From Styela clava (Eukaryota > Chordata > Ascidiacea > Stolidobranchia > Styelidae), in contig NC_135258.1 in the NCBI RefSeq assembly GCF_964204865.1, positions 15,863,001-15,927,000 on the forward strand: DNA of 64,000 nt, written 5' to 3'. Shown piece after piece: positions 14,401 to 29,400 of the stretch. The translations under genes and the position numbers were made by a program. The notes under the pieces are model-generated. The model was not told the DNA's origin, did not search any database, and saw nothing but the letters and a program-made list of their open reading frames with translations. How positions within the stretch are numbered: the first letter of the stretch is position 1; every line of letters begins with the position of its first letter.

Positions 14401-17400
14401 TGATTTTTAATACCTTCTCCATATATTATTGGTTCATAAAATGCTACGACGGAATATGATAAAAATTATCAGTCTTTTGCTAAAAGGGGTAGTGGGAACG
14501 ACAAGTTTTTTTCTTGGTACATCAAAATTATACAAAAAATACAGAATACTTGAATTCACTTACTGTCCTTGTTTTGATGAAATCGAATATAAATCACCTA
14601 ATTCACACAAAACAATAGCAACAGATATATGTGCAGGTCCATACCATTGCAAACGCTCAGTAAAAACTCGTTTAAACAATGTTTCAGCATGCGGATATAA
14701 ACCTGGAACAACAAAAGTGCTTTCAGATATTTTACTTGAAAGTTAATTTTACCAAAAGATTTTACTTTAGTATTGCCAAATTTTTGATGAGGCCTTCTTA
14801 CATCTTTTATCATCCTGAAAAATCAGACACCAATACACGCAAGGAACTACTATTTTTAAAGGATTGATATTTTCCTGGTTTGGCATTGCTTACCCAATTT
14901 TTAAATACTGAGTGAGATAGTTTTCATGGGGTTCGAACTCAGGCTATTCAACCTGTGGCACCAACATAATTCAATTCAAAAACTCTGGACACAAATATTA
15001 TATACAAACTGCCAAGATAAAGCTTAATTTTATATGTTAATTTGGAACTTTCAAGAATCCCTCAGATATTACAGATACCGATATTATGGTGAACAAATCT
15101 TTCAGCAATGATTACCATACCATGATTTAGCGAATTTGTTAACTCTCTATTTCTCAGGAATGAATATAAAATCAAAATTTATGAAAAGAGACAAACATCA
15201 GTATTTAGAAATATTGATAGCTTCTAGATTCATTATATTTAATCAAATTTATTTGATCTGTAGTTTGATGATGAGAATAGAAATGAGTTTTTCAGTAATC
15301 TATGTAGGATTTGAACTTAGGATACTCAGCCTATAGACGCACCTTGAGCCACAAATAATTTAGCACACATGAAAACAACATTTGTTTCTTGTGTTGAAGA
15401 TTGATATTGTTGTGATGCATCTACAGATTCTTTCAATAAATTCTCTGCATTTTCATAATTTCCATTATCAATGCACATCTGAGCCAAATGAAGACAAGCA
15501 GATACTAAATAAATATAATGAAATTAGCAAAACCTGGTGCAGTTAAAATTGGCTAGTCAATATCGGTTGTCTCATAGCTCGGCTGTCGCTCATCAGGCTA
15601 AGGGTAAAAATACACTTGCCATCTCACATCTGATAATCCTGCATGGTTTCCTCCACCGTCAAGTCCATGCATCCAAAACAAATAACTGGATAACTATTCC
15701 CAAACCTGACATGGACTGGTAACCAGAGGCTGGCGGTACGCTGGTACACCTCTCCTCCAGGATAAATATGAAAATCCTATTATGTTCAAATATTAAATAA
15801 ATAAATATCACTAGTTATCAATGGCTGCTTGTACAAGACCTTGTTCAGAGTAATAGGCATGAATAATTGGTCGTTTGAAAGAATGTCATTTGAGGGTTTC
15901 AACTTTAAAAGACAAAACTTGAAAAGCTGTTTTGAGAAAATTAGGAGAACAGATATTTTATTTAATTCCTGGAACTTTTTATTGAAATATTTTTACGAAT
16001 ATTGCTTCAAACTATGATCAGATACTAGCTCAAAGAACACCTTTTCATTATAATATTTATTTTCAATTTTTTTTTGTCAAAATTTGCCTTGTTGTAAACT
16101 CTCGATTCATAACATTTCCTTATACTCAATTTGTTAACATATTTCATTCCACATCAGTGGTTTTTCATCTGTGATATACTGCGATCTAATTTCTCAAACC
16201 AATACATCAACGAAAAACTCCAATTAAAAATAATGAAATTTTATACAGCACAACACCCAACAGCTTTCTTCTATTACCGGTGTGTCAAAAGAAACACAAT
16301 TCTGCCTACTTTTCAAATCGAATAGATCATGAGAAAATGTTGCAGACGAAACATTGGTTGATATTGATTCATAGATTTCTAATCCTTCTTCAAACAAACA
16401 TCTTGCAAAATGTAAATTATCAGAAATTTCATCATTCGTCATCATTGCCAAACTACACAATGTTTTGAATTGGATTATTTGTTGTTTTCCTGATAAAGGC
16501 TTTATCTGCAAAACAATGAAAAAATCAGCATAAAAAAAAATTCGCAAAAACAACATTCCAGCTTTTCCTTCTCGGGCCTGATCTGGTTCCATTTCTCTTT
16601 ATACAACCTGAACTATACGAGATCCCGGGGGAGGACTCTATTGCATGGGTCGGCAACCTTTAGCATTGAAAGAGCAATTTGGCGTTCATTCCGTCAAACT
16701 AAAACCTGCTCGGAGCCACAACTTCTACTCTAATGTCAGTGGCTATTAAAACTCTCGAAAAAACCACTTATGATGAAATATTCTAGTTCTTGGAGAATAT
16801 CTTGACTTGAACTTTGAACTTGTGGCCACCCTTACCCAGGGGATAAGAAATAGGCTATGCTTGACCAAAAATAATCCCATACTAAAAACAGAGTACAAAA
16901 AAAAAGATACTATTCAGTATCACCTCCAAAAATTGTTGTGATAATGATAGCAATCCATCTTTGCTTTCTTGAATAAACTCATTTCCTAGTTGTTTTAGAA
17001 ACATACAAACATTGTAGTTGAGTTCACATGACTCATCATTATCCATTGTTGACTCATCAATAGGAATTTCCGGATCATCCTCCGCAGGTGTCCATCCTGT
17101 GGACACATAAAATAAATAGTATTTTTGGTCCACGTCACATTACAATATTTTACAATTACATTTTTTTCTTGAAGCTCTCAAGCAAATTTTGTTCGGTTTT
17201 AATACTCATGTTTAGCATTTGTCACATCCTATTAATGACTCACAACCTTCTATGTCCATAGAATAGGACGTTTCCATCATCAAATTTGCATTTTTTTCCA
17301 ACCTTTTAAATTTTCGAACTAGTTCGGATATTCATTGGTCGGATATTCATATGTATTTAAAGACACCTTTTCTACTGATAATCTTTAAACACTGAAATTA

Positions 17401-20400
17401 TTCTTACTAGGACCAATGTTTAGGAGTATCTAATTTGGTTGCTTGAGAAATAAAATTACTTGATTTTTGACAATCAGTAAACATTCTCGAAGCTACAAAT
17501 TTGTACTACAATATTATAGAACATGTCGATAAGTTTTTTTGAGGAAATTTGCTTAAAGCAAGGTCTCTCTTGAAAGAACAAGTTCCGAAAGTCCAGAAGA
17601 ACTCTGTCCAATAAAAAAATAGGACCTCCAGAAGTATGTGTACCAAGATGGCGCACAACCTGAACATAGTATGTGTACCAGGTTAGGGTTCAGGTTGTGC
17701 GCCATCATGGTGCACATACTTCGGGAGCACCAAAAAATATAATCAATACCTGAATTAAAGATTTCTCCTTCACTTTCCGTAATAAAAAAACTACAACTAC
17801 CAGCTTCACTTGACATATCAAAATCACCAGTTTCAGATCTGCTGCCAACTGTAAAAGTGAAAAGTAGTTTTAAAACAAGAATGAAATTTGGCTCAAACTA
17901 TTGCATAAGATTTGAAAAAGAGTGTTATACCCATGAGTATTTTTTAGAAAATTTAAATGAGTAAAAGGAAGAAGTTTGTAAATGTGAATTATATAGTTTT
18001 GCTTTGAAAAAAAAACAATCAAATAGAATCAGATTAATGATTCCCAAATGTATGATATATATCAGGGTATCCCAAAATTTTAAGCACCCCTTTAAATAGG
18101 CATTGTTATACAACAGCGCCGCTTCTCTGATCCTACGTATTCTCTAAAAATGTGAGATTTATGTTTTGCACTTATTCTAATAAATGTGTTTCGAATCAAA
18201 AGTCTATAATTGTGCTTTGTGTGATATTGGTGTATTCTTCGAGACCCCTAAAATTCGTTGCGCGCCGCCCTGCAGGATCGCAACATCCCAGTTTGGGCAG
18301 CCCTGATATATATGACCAACACAATCAAGTACCATATGGTGATAACTGTGTCATCAAGTTCATAGCTAATCTGTTTCAACTACAAATTGCTCTAATAAAA
18401 CAAAAACCATCTAAAATAAAGTAATACAGAATCAAATACTTGTGCTTTGACGTCTAACATCATCATGTTGGGTGATGATAATTATCGAAGGTCTTTTCAA
18501 GGGAGAGACGGAACTGACTATTGATGCTGCTCTTGTTGTTCGTGGAGCAGTAATTGATAGTTTACTAGCTTGCCAGTTTTGTGCTCCTGGTATCAAACTT
18601 GAACGCTTAGACATGAGTCCACTTTCATAGCATCCAGTTGATTTTTCAACCATCATCTAAAATGATAAAAGTAATGAACCTTTTTGCAGGTGCACCCCTT
18701 GTCCTATGTGCCCCACTTGTATCACTTTTCCAACACCAAACCCACTCCTGTATAACTTCTCCTGTGTGTCCTACACTTGTCCTTCTTGTATCATTTGTAC
18801 CATGTGTCCCACATCATACACAAGTGGGACAAATTTGGGGCGAGTGACGCACAATATTTTGAGACTGGATGAGATTTAATATTAAATATCTATTCAATTT
18901 CGAAAAAAACATACCATACAAATTATCAGATACCATAAATATTTGGGTCAGAGCTGGAGATACAGCATATACAAGACAGAGATTATGGGAATGAGAGTAT
19001 TATGAGGTATTTCTATAATTAAATTTGTGACCACATCATTGTACATTTGAGTATGTTGCAATATCGTTCAATAGTAACTATCGGTTGGGGTTACGCAATA
19101 CTAACTACTTTTCCCTACTATATAATCTTGCGCAAGTGGATCCATATGCGTATTATGCAAGGATACTGTAGCAAGAATAAAATTGACTATTCTATCTAAT
19201 TTGAGAGATTTTTGAATTAGATAGTTATTCAATCGAACTGCTTTTTTCAATTTTCTTTCTAAATCGAAGCAGTTAAAAGTGTTGCCTATCTGCTTTAGAA
19301 CCTACTATCCATTTCACCCATACTTTTATAAAAGTCTTTCTTAGCAGCTCACAATTATTAAAGGTAGTAAGACTCATCTTGCGAGGACAACTCAAGAGAT
19401 TGATATGAAAAATAGTTTCATGGACTAAGAATAAAATATTTCAAAATACACGGTGATCGCCAGAAAAGCAGAAAATTTGAAGGCCAGATGAGATTATGAA
19501 TAAGATGCGTATAGGCATAGGTAGAATTGGAATGATATCCCACAAGTTACGGTAAACTTTAAAGCACTACACAAGCTTGGACTTCTGGGTTAAGACACTG
19601 CTCTGAAGTGCATGGACGGCATTTTGAGCATCTACATATGGAATATAACATGTGCCTTTAAAAAACTCTGTAAAAGTTATTCTTTGTAAAAATGAATAGC
19701 TGTTTGACAAATTTTACGTTTTCTTGCGACCACCCTGTAATTTTACTCACTTGTAAGTAATGTGGTGGATTGAAACCAACTTTATTTAATTTTTTCCAAT
19801 ATCTGATTAAATCCATATCAAGATATGGATAATCTTCTGTCGCTTTACAAATTGATTCAAAATACCTAAAAAAGCATAATTCAAATTATCAAACTTACGG
19901 TACATAGTAATTTTGAATAAAAATCGATGATCTAATGATGCGAGACATTTATGATCCAGTTTTAGTACACATTTATCATGCTATGATTTGATGGATGAAT
20001 TATTCAAATTTTATGGCAATTGGAAATATACAGAGACCACTACAGAACTACCGGTAATCATTATAGATGTGCTTTGTGAAACTTAATACTGTATGTTAGA
20101 AAATCATTAAAATTGTTGATTAAAAAATGAATGAATGTATGAATAAAAGAATATTGCAAGTTACATTGCAAGCTTCGGCCCACCGTGCCGCAAAAGCATT
20201 TTGCTGTAAAACAAGTATTTGTGATAAAAACAGTTAGGTGTATAGGGTTAGGGCAGGGGTCGGGAACCTTTTTGGTCAAGAGAGCCCTAAAATATACATA
20301 TTTTCAATTGCATTTCCGTGCGAGCCATATAACATTTCTTCACTTAATCAGGCCTGAAACGTTTACTCAAAAGTCAACACATTCCATGTCAATATACATT

Positions 20401-23400
20401 TAATGTGACTTCTGATGCTGCATGTTGTCGCTGCGGGCCTTGAACGGTTGCTCACATGCAGCCCAAGTTGAAATTTACGATACTCATCACCCTTTTCCGT
20501 TTAGGCATCTCCGTAGTATTTTAAAACTCTATCGCTTTGTGATGTCACAATATATGTTCCAGAATCCCATGTTTTGTCACAATGCCTGTCTGGTAATTCT
20601 CTTACATAACATAGACATGCGTTGGGCCCGCGTTGTCAAACGTATTGGGAATTTTTTGCCAAATTTGGCCATAAAATAGTTTGAAGTCTAGTAGTAATAG
20701 TAAGCTTAATCTTAGAATAATAGATTTTTCTGGGAGCCATATGCCGTCACCAAAAGAGCCATATATGGCTCGCGAGCCATGGGTTCCCGACCCCTGGGTT
20801 AGGGTATGCTCTTGAATAATGAATCTTTTTCAAATAAAAAGGTACTTCAAAAACCTAACTATTTTTATCACAAATACTAGTTTTACAGCAAAATGCTCTT
20901 GCGGCCTATTTTTCATATAGCGAATTTTCCTATGCAGGGAAATTTCCTGTGGCGAGATTTCCTACAGCGAAATTTCTTGCGGCAAATCTTCCTAGAACTG
21001 CCCACTCACAGAACCTGCAATTCGAAGTTAATAAAAAATAGCAGCTACCTTGGTTTACTAAGAACTTGGTATAATAATATATGATCTCCCCCTTGCTCAA
21101 GTTGCCATGGTAACTCAATAAGTTTCCGTTGTTGACTTCCATATTTGAGGAAATATGATGATAGAAGAGAATGATAATGCTGCTGTAGGTTCACACTCCT
21201 AAAACACAAAATGATTAGATTTGAACAATCCAGTGAGGCAATACTTTTCAAAAATTAGAATTTGGCAATCATCAAAATACATTATTAGATTAATAGGAAT
21301 TCCCAAATGTTAAATGCCTAATAGGCAGTGGTGGGATTCAGAAAACCGTCTCACCGAATTTTTCTGAGATCATCGAACGGGTCAGCATTACAAAAAAATA
21401 ACATGTAACAGAACCGGTTGAAAAATATGACTTTTGTGATGGAACCGGCTGACAAAAAATTTGAACCACTGCTGCTAATAGGTATGTGGTGCAAAAAGTG
21501 ATTCATCCCAATAAACTTGACATACATCCTACAATTATGTTTGGATGTGATTAACAAGAAAGCTACAGTACAACTGACTTATACAAAGCATCAACAGTTA
21601 AATGAGATACCAGGACTTCCAGCCCAGCGCTCTATGAAGGTTCATACAGCATTTTCAGGGTGACTCCCAATGAACAGACCCCATGGATTTCTCAATTACT
21701 TCTATGAAAATGAAGAAAATTAATTTTACACCGAACTTCTGTATGTGTATGATTATGCCCATAGGTTTCAGTAACGCTTAGGACAAAACTTATGCTCTCC
21801 ATAGAATGTGTTCTAAATGACCTGGGTTCTGATTTTGAGTCACCTAGTATATGCATCAGCATATCAGTGTTTTAGTTGTTTATTGCACTATGCAGCATAT
21901 GCGATCATAGCGTTTTTTTATTAGGGGGTAGGAGGGGGAAAGCATTTCTTATGTTATCGTCTTATCCTTCAATATACCGTACATGGAAAAATACAATCAA
22001 AATAATATACATAGCCTACCCCATTGATGCAGCAGATGCAGTAGCAGTCGGCAATATTGCTCCGAGCAGAAAAAATTTGATTGCATGTCGAACTTCTGTG
22101 TGTGCCAGCATCACTGTACCTTCAGGTCGTGTGGAGAATGCATTACCAGCAGCTTTCTGAAAAATAATTAATGATTGAATAATTTTTGATTGAATAATTT
22201 AAAATTAATTACATATTTGTCACGAAATGCAATGCTTTACGAGATGTCAGGTAAAGCTTCTTTTAGAAATCGGTTTGGACATTTTAAAATTCTTCAATTT
22301 TTTTCACTGGCATTTTTCAGACCTTTTATCCAGATAAGGCTCTGTACAATCAGCCACTAATACGCAATGAGCTACTATTTTTAATTCTAGTTAAATCCGA
22401 CGCTTTAACTACTAGGCCAGGGGTGGGCAAATTGCGGCCCACTGGCCCGATCCGGACCACCAAAGTGTTTCATCCACCCCACTTCGTCGGCTGAAATATA
22501 GACCGTAATTTCCGATATATTATCTGCACCTGAATATAATGTGCCACTTGGCACACTGACCGTTTGTTGCACATTAGCTGTTCTGCTAGTTATTTGTGAA
22601 TAAACTGTTTTTTATTCATAGTTTCATATTGAGTTTTGAGTATTCGGCCCAGTAACCAAGTCTATTATCTGTAACTGACCTACTCAGAAAAATAATTGCC
22701 CACCACTGCACTAGGCAATCATCCATAAGTGGAAGACATTATTAAAGAAAACAATAGTTCAATTTCATAATTCATATTAGAATCTGAATTTTTCCTAAAA
22801 TCTAGGTTTCATTTGAAGTAATTAACACTGAACATAAAATCACTATAAATCGAACCTGAAATACCATCCAATCATATGGCTTCACTGCTGTTTTTCCTCT
22901 ATACCCAAGCAAAGATAAAACATGCAAAATTTCAGAAGGAAGAAGACCATTTCTACTTGATCCTATAAGACGCAATGAATCGCCGATCCAACCAGCTACA
23001 GTGTTCCTTGTACGACAAGATCCAGGTTGACCTTGTGAACCTTTGGTCCAACTGAAGCGACGAGTCCAAAGGTTAAAGGTCGCTTTCCAGAAGTCTCTGT
23101 ACAATAGAATGTTTGGAATAAATACCAATACATCACAAAAATTATATGAGTGAATGCTTGCCTAAAGCTTTGTTTTGAGCAAAACTGCACATCACCTCAT
23201 AAAAAAATTTAAAATGAGAAATGTTATAGATTGGGTCTTTGTGTGACAAGTATGTGACTAAAAATACTTAATCCTTAATTGATAAATGGGACGGTTCCCA
23301 ACTTAGGCCAGTTTCTATAAGGTGTGCCGTGCAAATTGAGCAATTTATGAAAGATGTAAGTTAGGTGTAAAGATGATTATATGATCCTAATCACCATTTG

Positions 23401-26400
23401 AATGGCCTGCACAGCAGAGGGCATATTGGACTGACAAGTTGTATTTAAAAAATATGGAAGCGCCAAAAAAATTAAAATTCAGTTTTACATTTTGGGTACA
23501 GATAGAATGGAAGCTTCAAAAATACCTGAAAGTTCTTAATTCAGTGCATCTTTCAATAACCTGATTAACTTCTTGTTGTTTAGTGCAAGATGATATAAGA
23601 CCAGCCAATGTTGACAGATACAATGGTTTTTCACTCAATCTATTTCCAGTGATTTTTTCGCTGTTGATTGTACCTATGTTCAGTGCTATAACAAAAACGA
23701 CAAATATCAATATATTATTACAATATATTATCACACAATACGTATACCGTAATTCAATGGAGTTGACTTCTGTTCATATCACCTCCAATAGCGAAATTTT
23801 GAGCGCAATTCTACATTATAAAGATTATTATTCTCAGTAGCTACAGTGATTATTTGTAACTTTGCTCAGAGATCTCCTATATTTTCGAATGAGTGCATGC
23901 GACCTTGTTTTTGAAAAAATTTTTCTATAAAAAACTAAAAATTCCGGGATGTTTTGAGAGTCTAAAATGGGCAATATTAGTCACTACACTTATATGGTTA
24001 TAGTATTGAAATAAATTAGGTAGGTGAATACCCAACCAGAAAGCCTATGGCGCTTCTTCACATATCAGTGAGTGATTGCAAATAGTCTTGTTCAGAGTGA
24101 AAAAGTTCTTGGACTTCAAACCAACCTATTTTTTATTTTTATTTAACTCAGTTTTAATTGACTTCAAAAACATGGGGTACTAAAACTAACAGAATTATAT
24201 TTGTTGGTAATATTATTATTCTCACTTACAGTGCCTGGTTAAATGAGTTTTCAATATTTTGATTCTGTCAGGTTTTGATAAAATAGGAATCCAGTTGATT
24301 GAAACATCTTTTCTTTCAGTGAGTGATTTGTAGGTTAAATCAGATCTTCTTGTAGATAGAATAATTCGACAAGTTGATGGTATTTTATCTGGCAACCAGG
24401 AAAGCCCTGAACAAATAGTTAATAAACTGAATGTTCATTTCGTTTGCATTAGATTAAACTATGAAGATGCATACAGATGACTTGTAATACAGACAGATTT
24501 GTAATACATCATGTAATACATGAACTTATCACTTCATCCAAAATAGATATTACTAACACCTAACTGAAATTATTTAAGCCTGTATCAATGCCTATTGCGA
24601 AGAACTGTACTCAAATTTTTGGTGTTTGAATGAGTAGGCTAGCTACATAAAGCTGACCTAAGTAAGCTTATTATCTAGACAATTTCATCATTTCATCACT
24701 TAATTAATTGTATTGCAATGACTTATCTGACAGAGCTAAACACCTAGCTATCACCAGATTGAAAATGAATAAAGTTAGACGAAATGTGACAAAAATATAT
24801 TAGTGTTAGCAAGTCATTGTTTTTGGTTGAACATGATCCAATCCGAAATATCATCGATATTCCATATTCGAAACCATTATTTTAAAATTTCTTCAGAATC
24901 TCGGGCAAAACCCTAGTGGCTAGCATGCTATGTCACAAATTGGACATATTTATAGTGTTCTATGCCCTTATTAATGTAAAATTAGGAAATAAATACCACT
25001 ATTATGACAAATTGGATAAGCTAAACAAAACTAAAAATTTCTCAAAACATACTTTTTATAGATCCAATATCTTCATTCATGCTTGCTTTTAAATCATTCA
25101 AACTATCAATGATGAGAATACATGGAATCAGTTTTATGCATTCTTGAAACGCAGATACAAGCGATGAATAACTTTTCGTATCTTCCAAACATTCTGAATA
25201 TGTCATTCTGAAAATAGAACAGTATGTTTAATGATAAATCTATTTTCAATAATTTAGGCAAAGATTCAGAAAAGTTTATTCCTCAGAAGGGATGAATTAT
25301 AGTAAAGTGGAAAATAGTTGCTTTTTATCATTTTACTATTATCAAGTCAAGTCCATGAATCTAAAACAAATAACTGGTTAATATTCCCATACCCAACATA
25401 GACTGGTAATCGGTCGAGAGGCCGTGGTTTGCCAAATGATTAAGATGTCTTATTGACTTTCCTCTCATTGAGATAAACATGTAATATCATATCTAACCTT
25501 TTGTTGCCACGAATTTCTCTTATTGTTTTGACACATCTTCTCAGAAAGGAACCAATATCTCGACTGACATGAGATGCACCAATGAATTCCGATATAACCT
25601 GAAACATTTTAAATACATATATTTCGAAACAAATATATTATTTTATTCTCACATTTTCATTTTTTCACATGTAAGTAAAGGAAATTTTTAGGTTAGTAAC
25701 GGGCAACCATTGTCAAGAGCTAATGAAATTAAATATGGATGAAACATGGAGTCATTGTAGTTGAATATGGAGAATGGTGCTATAGGAAAACAAGTTACAC
25801 TATGTTACACTATGGGCTATAAAATAAGTGGTAATCTTGAGTGCTTTGCTTACCATAATGTCACTGTTGGTTTGATCATAGAATAGATTCTGATATAATG
25901 TATTATTGAGAAATGAGCAAAAATAGACTGCAATTTTAAAGTTACACTCATATGTGTATCTCCTATTTGCATACAACAAATTTCACTACAGCAGAAATCC
26001 AATGATATAGAGAAATAGAAATTTTACATGTTTTTCAAATATACCCACTCAACCCACACTATATTTTTGTCTGCATAAAAATAAAACTCACCAAAACATC
26101 TCGCTGAGTTTCTTCAAATTGTTTCAACCATTGAGCAATCAAAGCAGATTTTCCGCTACCTGGATCCCCGACAACCACAAATATGTCTTTTCTCATATTA
26201 TCTGCTCTTTCTGTTTCAGGATATCGCCTGGAAAAGTATTAAAAATTTTAAAAAGCCTAAGTGGTTCAGAAAGCGAAAAAGTGGAAAAAGGAATGAAAAT
26301 GTATGTATTTGAGCTACAAAATTAATATTACATTATAATTAAATAAATAGGTCATTTATCCACAAATCATTATTCAGTGTCAGAATTATCAAATCAATGC

Positions 26401-29400
26401 CTAACTGTTTATGCGAATAAAATGTACAAAAACTATGACATGACAAATATTTTTAAAATTTTGAAAGCTGGTTGTAAATGACCAGTCCAGTTGCCACTAT
26501 AATATGTGAATTGTAAGGTTATTAAAAAATATATATGAACATATTATGCATACAAAATTTATTTGCTGTGCCAAACCAGATCCAGGCTTAAGATTATAAC
26601 TTATTCAATTTTTTGCTATAATTTTACGCATATAAATAAGCATTACAAAATTTAAAAACTATTGAATTGCGTCACTGTTTCCGAATCTAATCCTTTGACC
26701 AATTAACCATATTTAAAAATTTTGTACTATCAAATTCATATCTAAAAAACCCAAAATCCACCAAAAACCTCAATTTTCCCACCGGTTATCACATATCAGA
26801 CCACTAATCCACTTCAATAGATTCAGTGCAGATCGCTCTTTTATGTGGATGGGACTTACAACAATTTGAAGTGGTAGGTTAAGTATATCTTGAAAGTTAG
26901 GAATAATACTTGAATATTGTAAGGGTGTTGACATTTGACAAATTCAGACTACTTGAATGACCAATCAATACAAGATCAAAATAACATTTTAATAATATTG
27001 TTTTTGATGATTTGTTTAACCAGGAACACTTTTACAAGCATGGTAGATGGATAATATTTGTTTTATCTATAATCAGTGCTTGTTTATACTCGGATGTACG
27101 ATGTCTCGTGTCATTGGCATCGCAGTCTGCTTAATGATAACTCTACTACTTAGGATCTGAATGTGTTAGTGTGAAAGTTAGCCGCTTTCTTAGGATGATT
27201 AAAAAGGTACTAGACTGAGTAAGATTAAAATCCGTCCAAAGTTAATGTTATACATGGCTGCTGGTCTGGAGACTTGTTTGGAACATAAAATTTAGCATCT
27301 ACATTAATGTTGGTTTATGATAATTTTGCCATTAAAATATTCACTTCATTGACGAATCCAGATATATATTTTTTTCAATGCTTATACACAACTTTCGCTC
27401 CGAGCAAGGCCCTTGTCAGGAACCCAGGATGTATAACCCAAGGTTTAAGGGGATTTCAGTTTTATAAGCCAAATCACAATTATTTAAACTTACAATGATT
27501 GAGCTGCTTCTATGAAAGATTTAGTTGTTGAAAACAATCCATCACCATATTTCGGTGCTTTTATATAAGCTTCATCATCAGTATTCATAATTAGAGCATC
27601 TTTGTCTGAAATATTGTTAAGATTGGCCTGTTATAAAAAATTTACCAAAAATACTCTGTTTGGTGATGTATACTAGAAATATACACAAAGGCAACTACTG
27701 GTAACAACTGTTCTAAATACATTTCGATAAAATATTTTTAACCTTAACTAACACAGCATATTTTAGATTGTGTGTTATGACAACCAACTTCCAAATTGCA
27801 TATCATTGTGAAGGCTGATTTTTCATGTCCAGCTCTGAGCTTGAATATTTCATCCGTTTTGAAAAGTCCTTTGACTAGAAAACTGGGTAAAGTCATTAAT
27901 CCCATTTTTATTTAATTTATATTAAATATCAATTATCTTTGAGTGTATTTTGAATAATTAGACATTCCCTCATTTTCTCAATACCTCCAAGAAATGCTAT
28001 ATTTATTAAAAGCAAACTCTCCAAACAGTAAATAAAAACCTATGTTTTCATTCAATGCTGAAGTGGCAACATGTTGATTCATTGACTTTGACACCCGTTT
28101 CAAATCATCATTCCAATAATATTTTTCCTCTAATTCTTGTCTTGTTGATTGAATACTCCAATCTTCATGAAGGAACTCTATGATACAGAAAGTATTTATT
28201 TGATAAAAGCCAAAAGAGATCGAAAAGCAACACAATTTTAAGTACTCCCGTAGTGTGTGTACCAGGTTGGGGTTAGGCTATAATTTTATTCCGATTTTCA
28301 CTATTTTAGTTCCATCATGAGTTAGGGGACTGTCTGTGTTAGCCAAGTCAATATACCCCCTGCCCATAGGCTTCTGTTCTGCCGGCAAACTTGGCACAAC
28401 GCGCCAGCCAACAAGCCCATAGATGATCTCTACGAAACAGTTACACTAAAATTTGAAAAAACTATATTTTTTCAATTTGATACCATTGCAAATTATGCAC
28501 TAGTACAACACAACACCGCGTTGGATATTTGGCACGATGTATACCAAGTAGTTCAAATATTTCATATGAGCCCACTGGTTATATATAATTATATAGTTAT
28601 CTCATAGGGTACACATAAGAATAAAATAAAGTTGTCAACATTCAACCTTGTGGGTTGTTATAGATAACTTCACCTATTCATCCCACTTGTATCTGAAGTT
28701 CGTGGATAATTTGTGCAAACAGTTTCAAGTGGAATTACAAACAAACCAACCAATTTGTCAAGTGGTACAATCAACAAATATAGATTTCATGTAACATAAT
28801 AGGTAACTACCTAACTATAAGATGTATTACATAGGATTTAAAAATATTGTAATTTTCATTCAGTTCTGCACAATTTTATCATGAAAATTTTATTTTTCAG
28901 AATGATATATAAAATAGTGTACCTATTTTATTAAATTGTTTTGCTCAATAGTTTCAAGGCATTTGTCAATTAAAGTTAAAATTCCAATTGCAATGTGAAA
29001 TACAGTTAATCAGGTCAAGTAGTATATTTAATAATAAAACTGTGTTAAAAATGTATTTAATGGTATCGTTGCTAAATTTGGGCTTCTTTTGTTTTTAAAA
29101 AAAGACTTTCAACTTTTAATTTGGAAGTGATAAATTTGCAGTTTAATTCCAGGTAATAATCCAGAAAGTTTTTCAATGGCCTTCCAACCTTAGGGCAATA
29201 ATAGTATACCACCGTATTAATATTTGATGACAATATCCATTACGAAATGTAAAATCCAAACCTGTATCATTTGATATCGTATAACAGTGGGTATTTAAGT
29301 TGTGTCAACAAGCTTTTTAACAATTGAAGTGTAGCTTCAATTGGGAGTAATGGTTTAAATGTCCTCCATCATTATAATAGCCGAGTTATGCTCTTTTGTT

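Noticed and set aside
18650..18850. Low-complexity stretch rich in 'ccacttgt' with weak inverted symmetry, considered as a CRISPR-like or MITE array
   Set aside because: Units are irregular without constant spacers and the genome is animal; at most a degenerate simple repeat in an intron.
20930..21142. 70-codon minus-strand open frame
   Set aside because: Made of a short minisatellite plus the antisense or shifted sequence of TTC41 exon 11.
27985..28039. Longer version of TTC41 exon 2 ending at a GTATTG donor
   Set aside because: The frame is open, but this donor gives the wrong phase for exon 3; the donor at 28039 keeps phase. It remains possible as an isoform.
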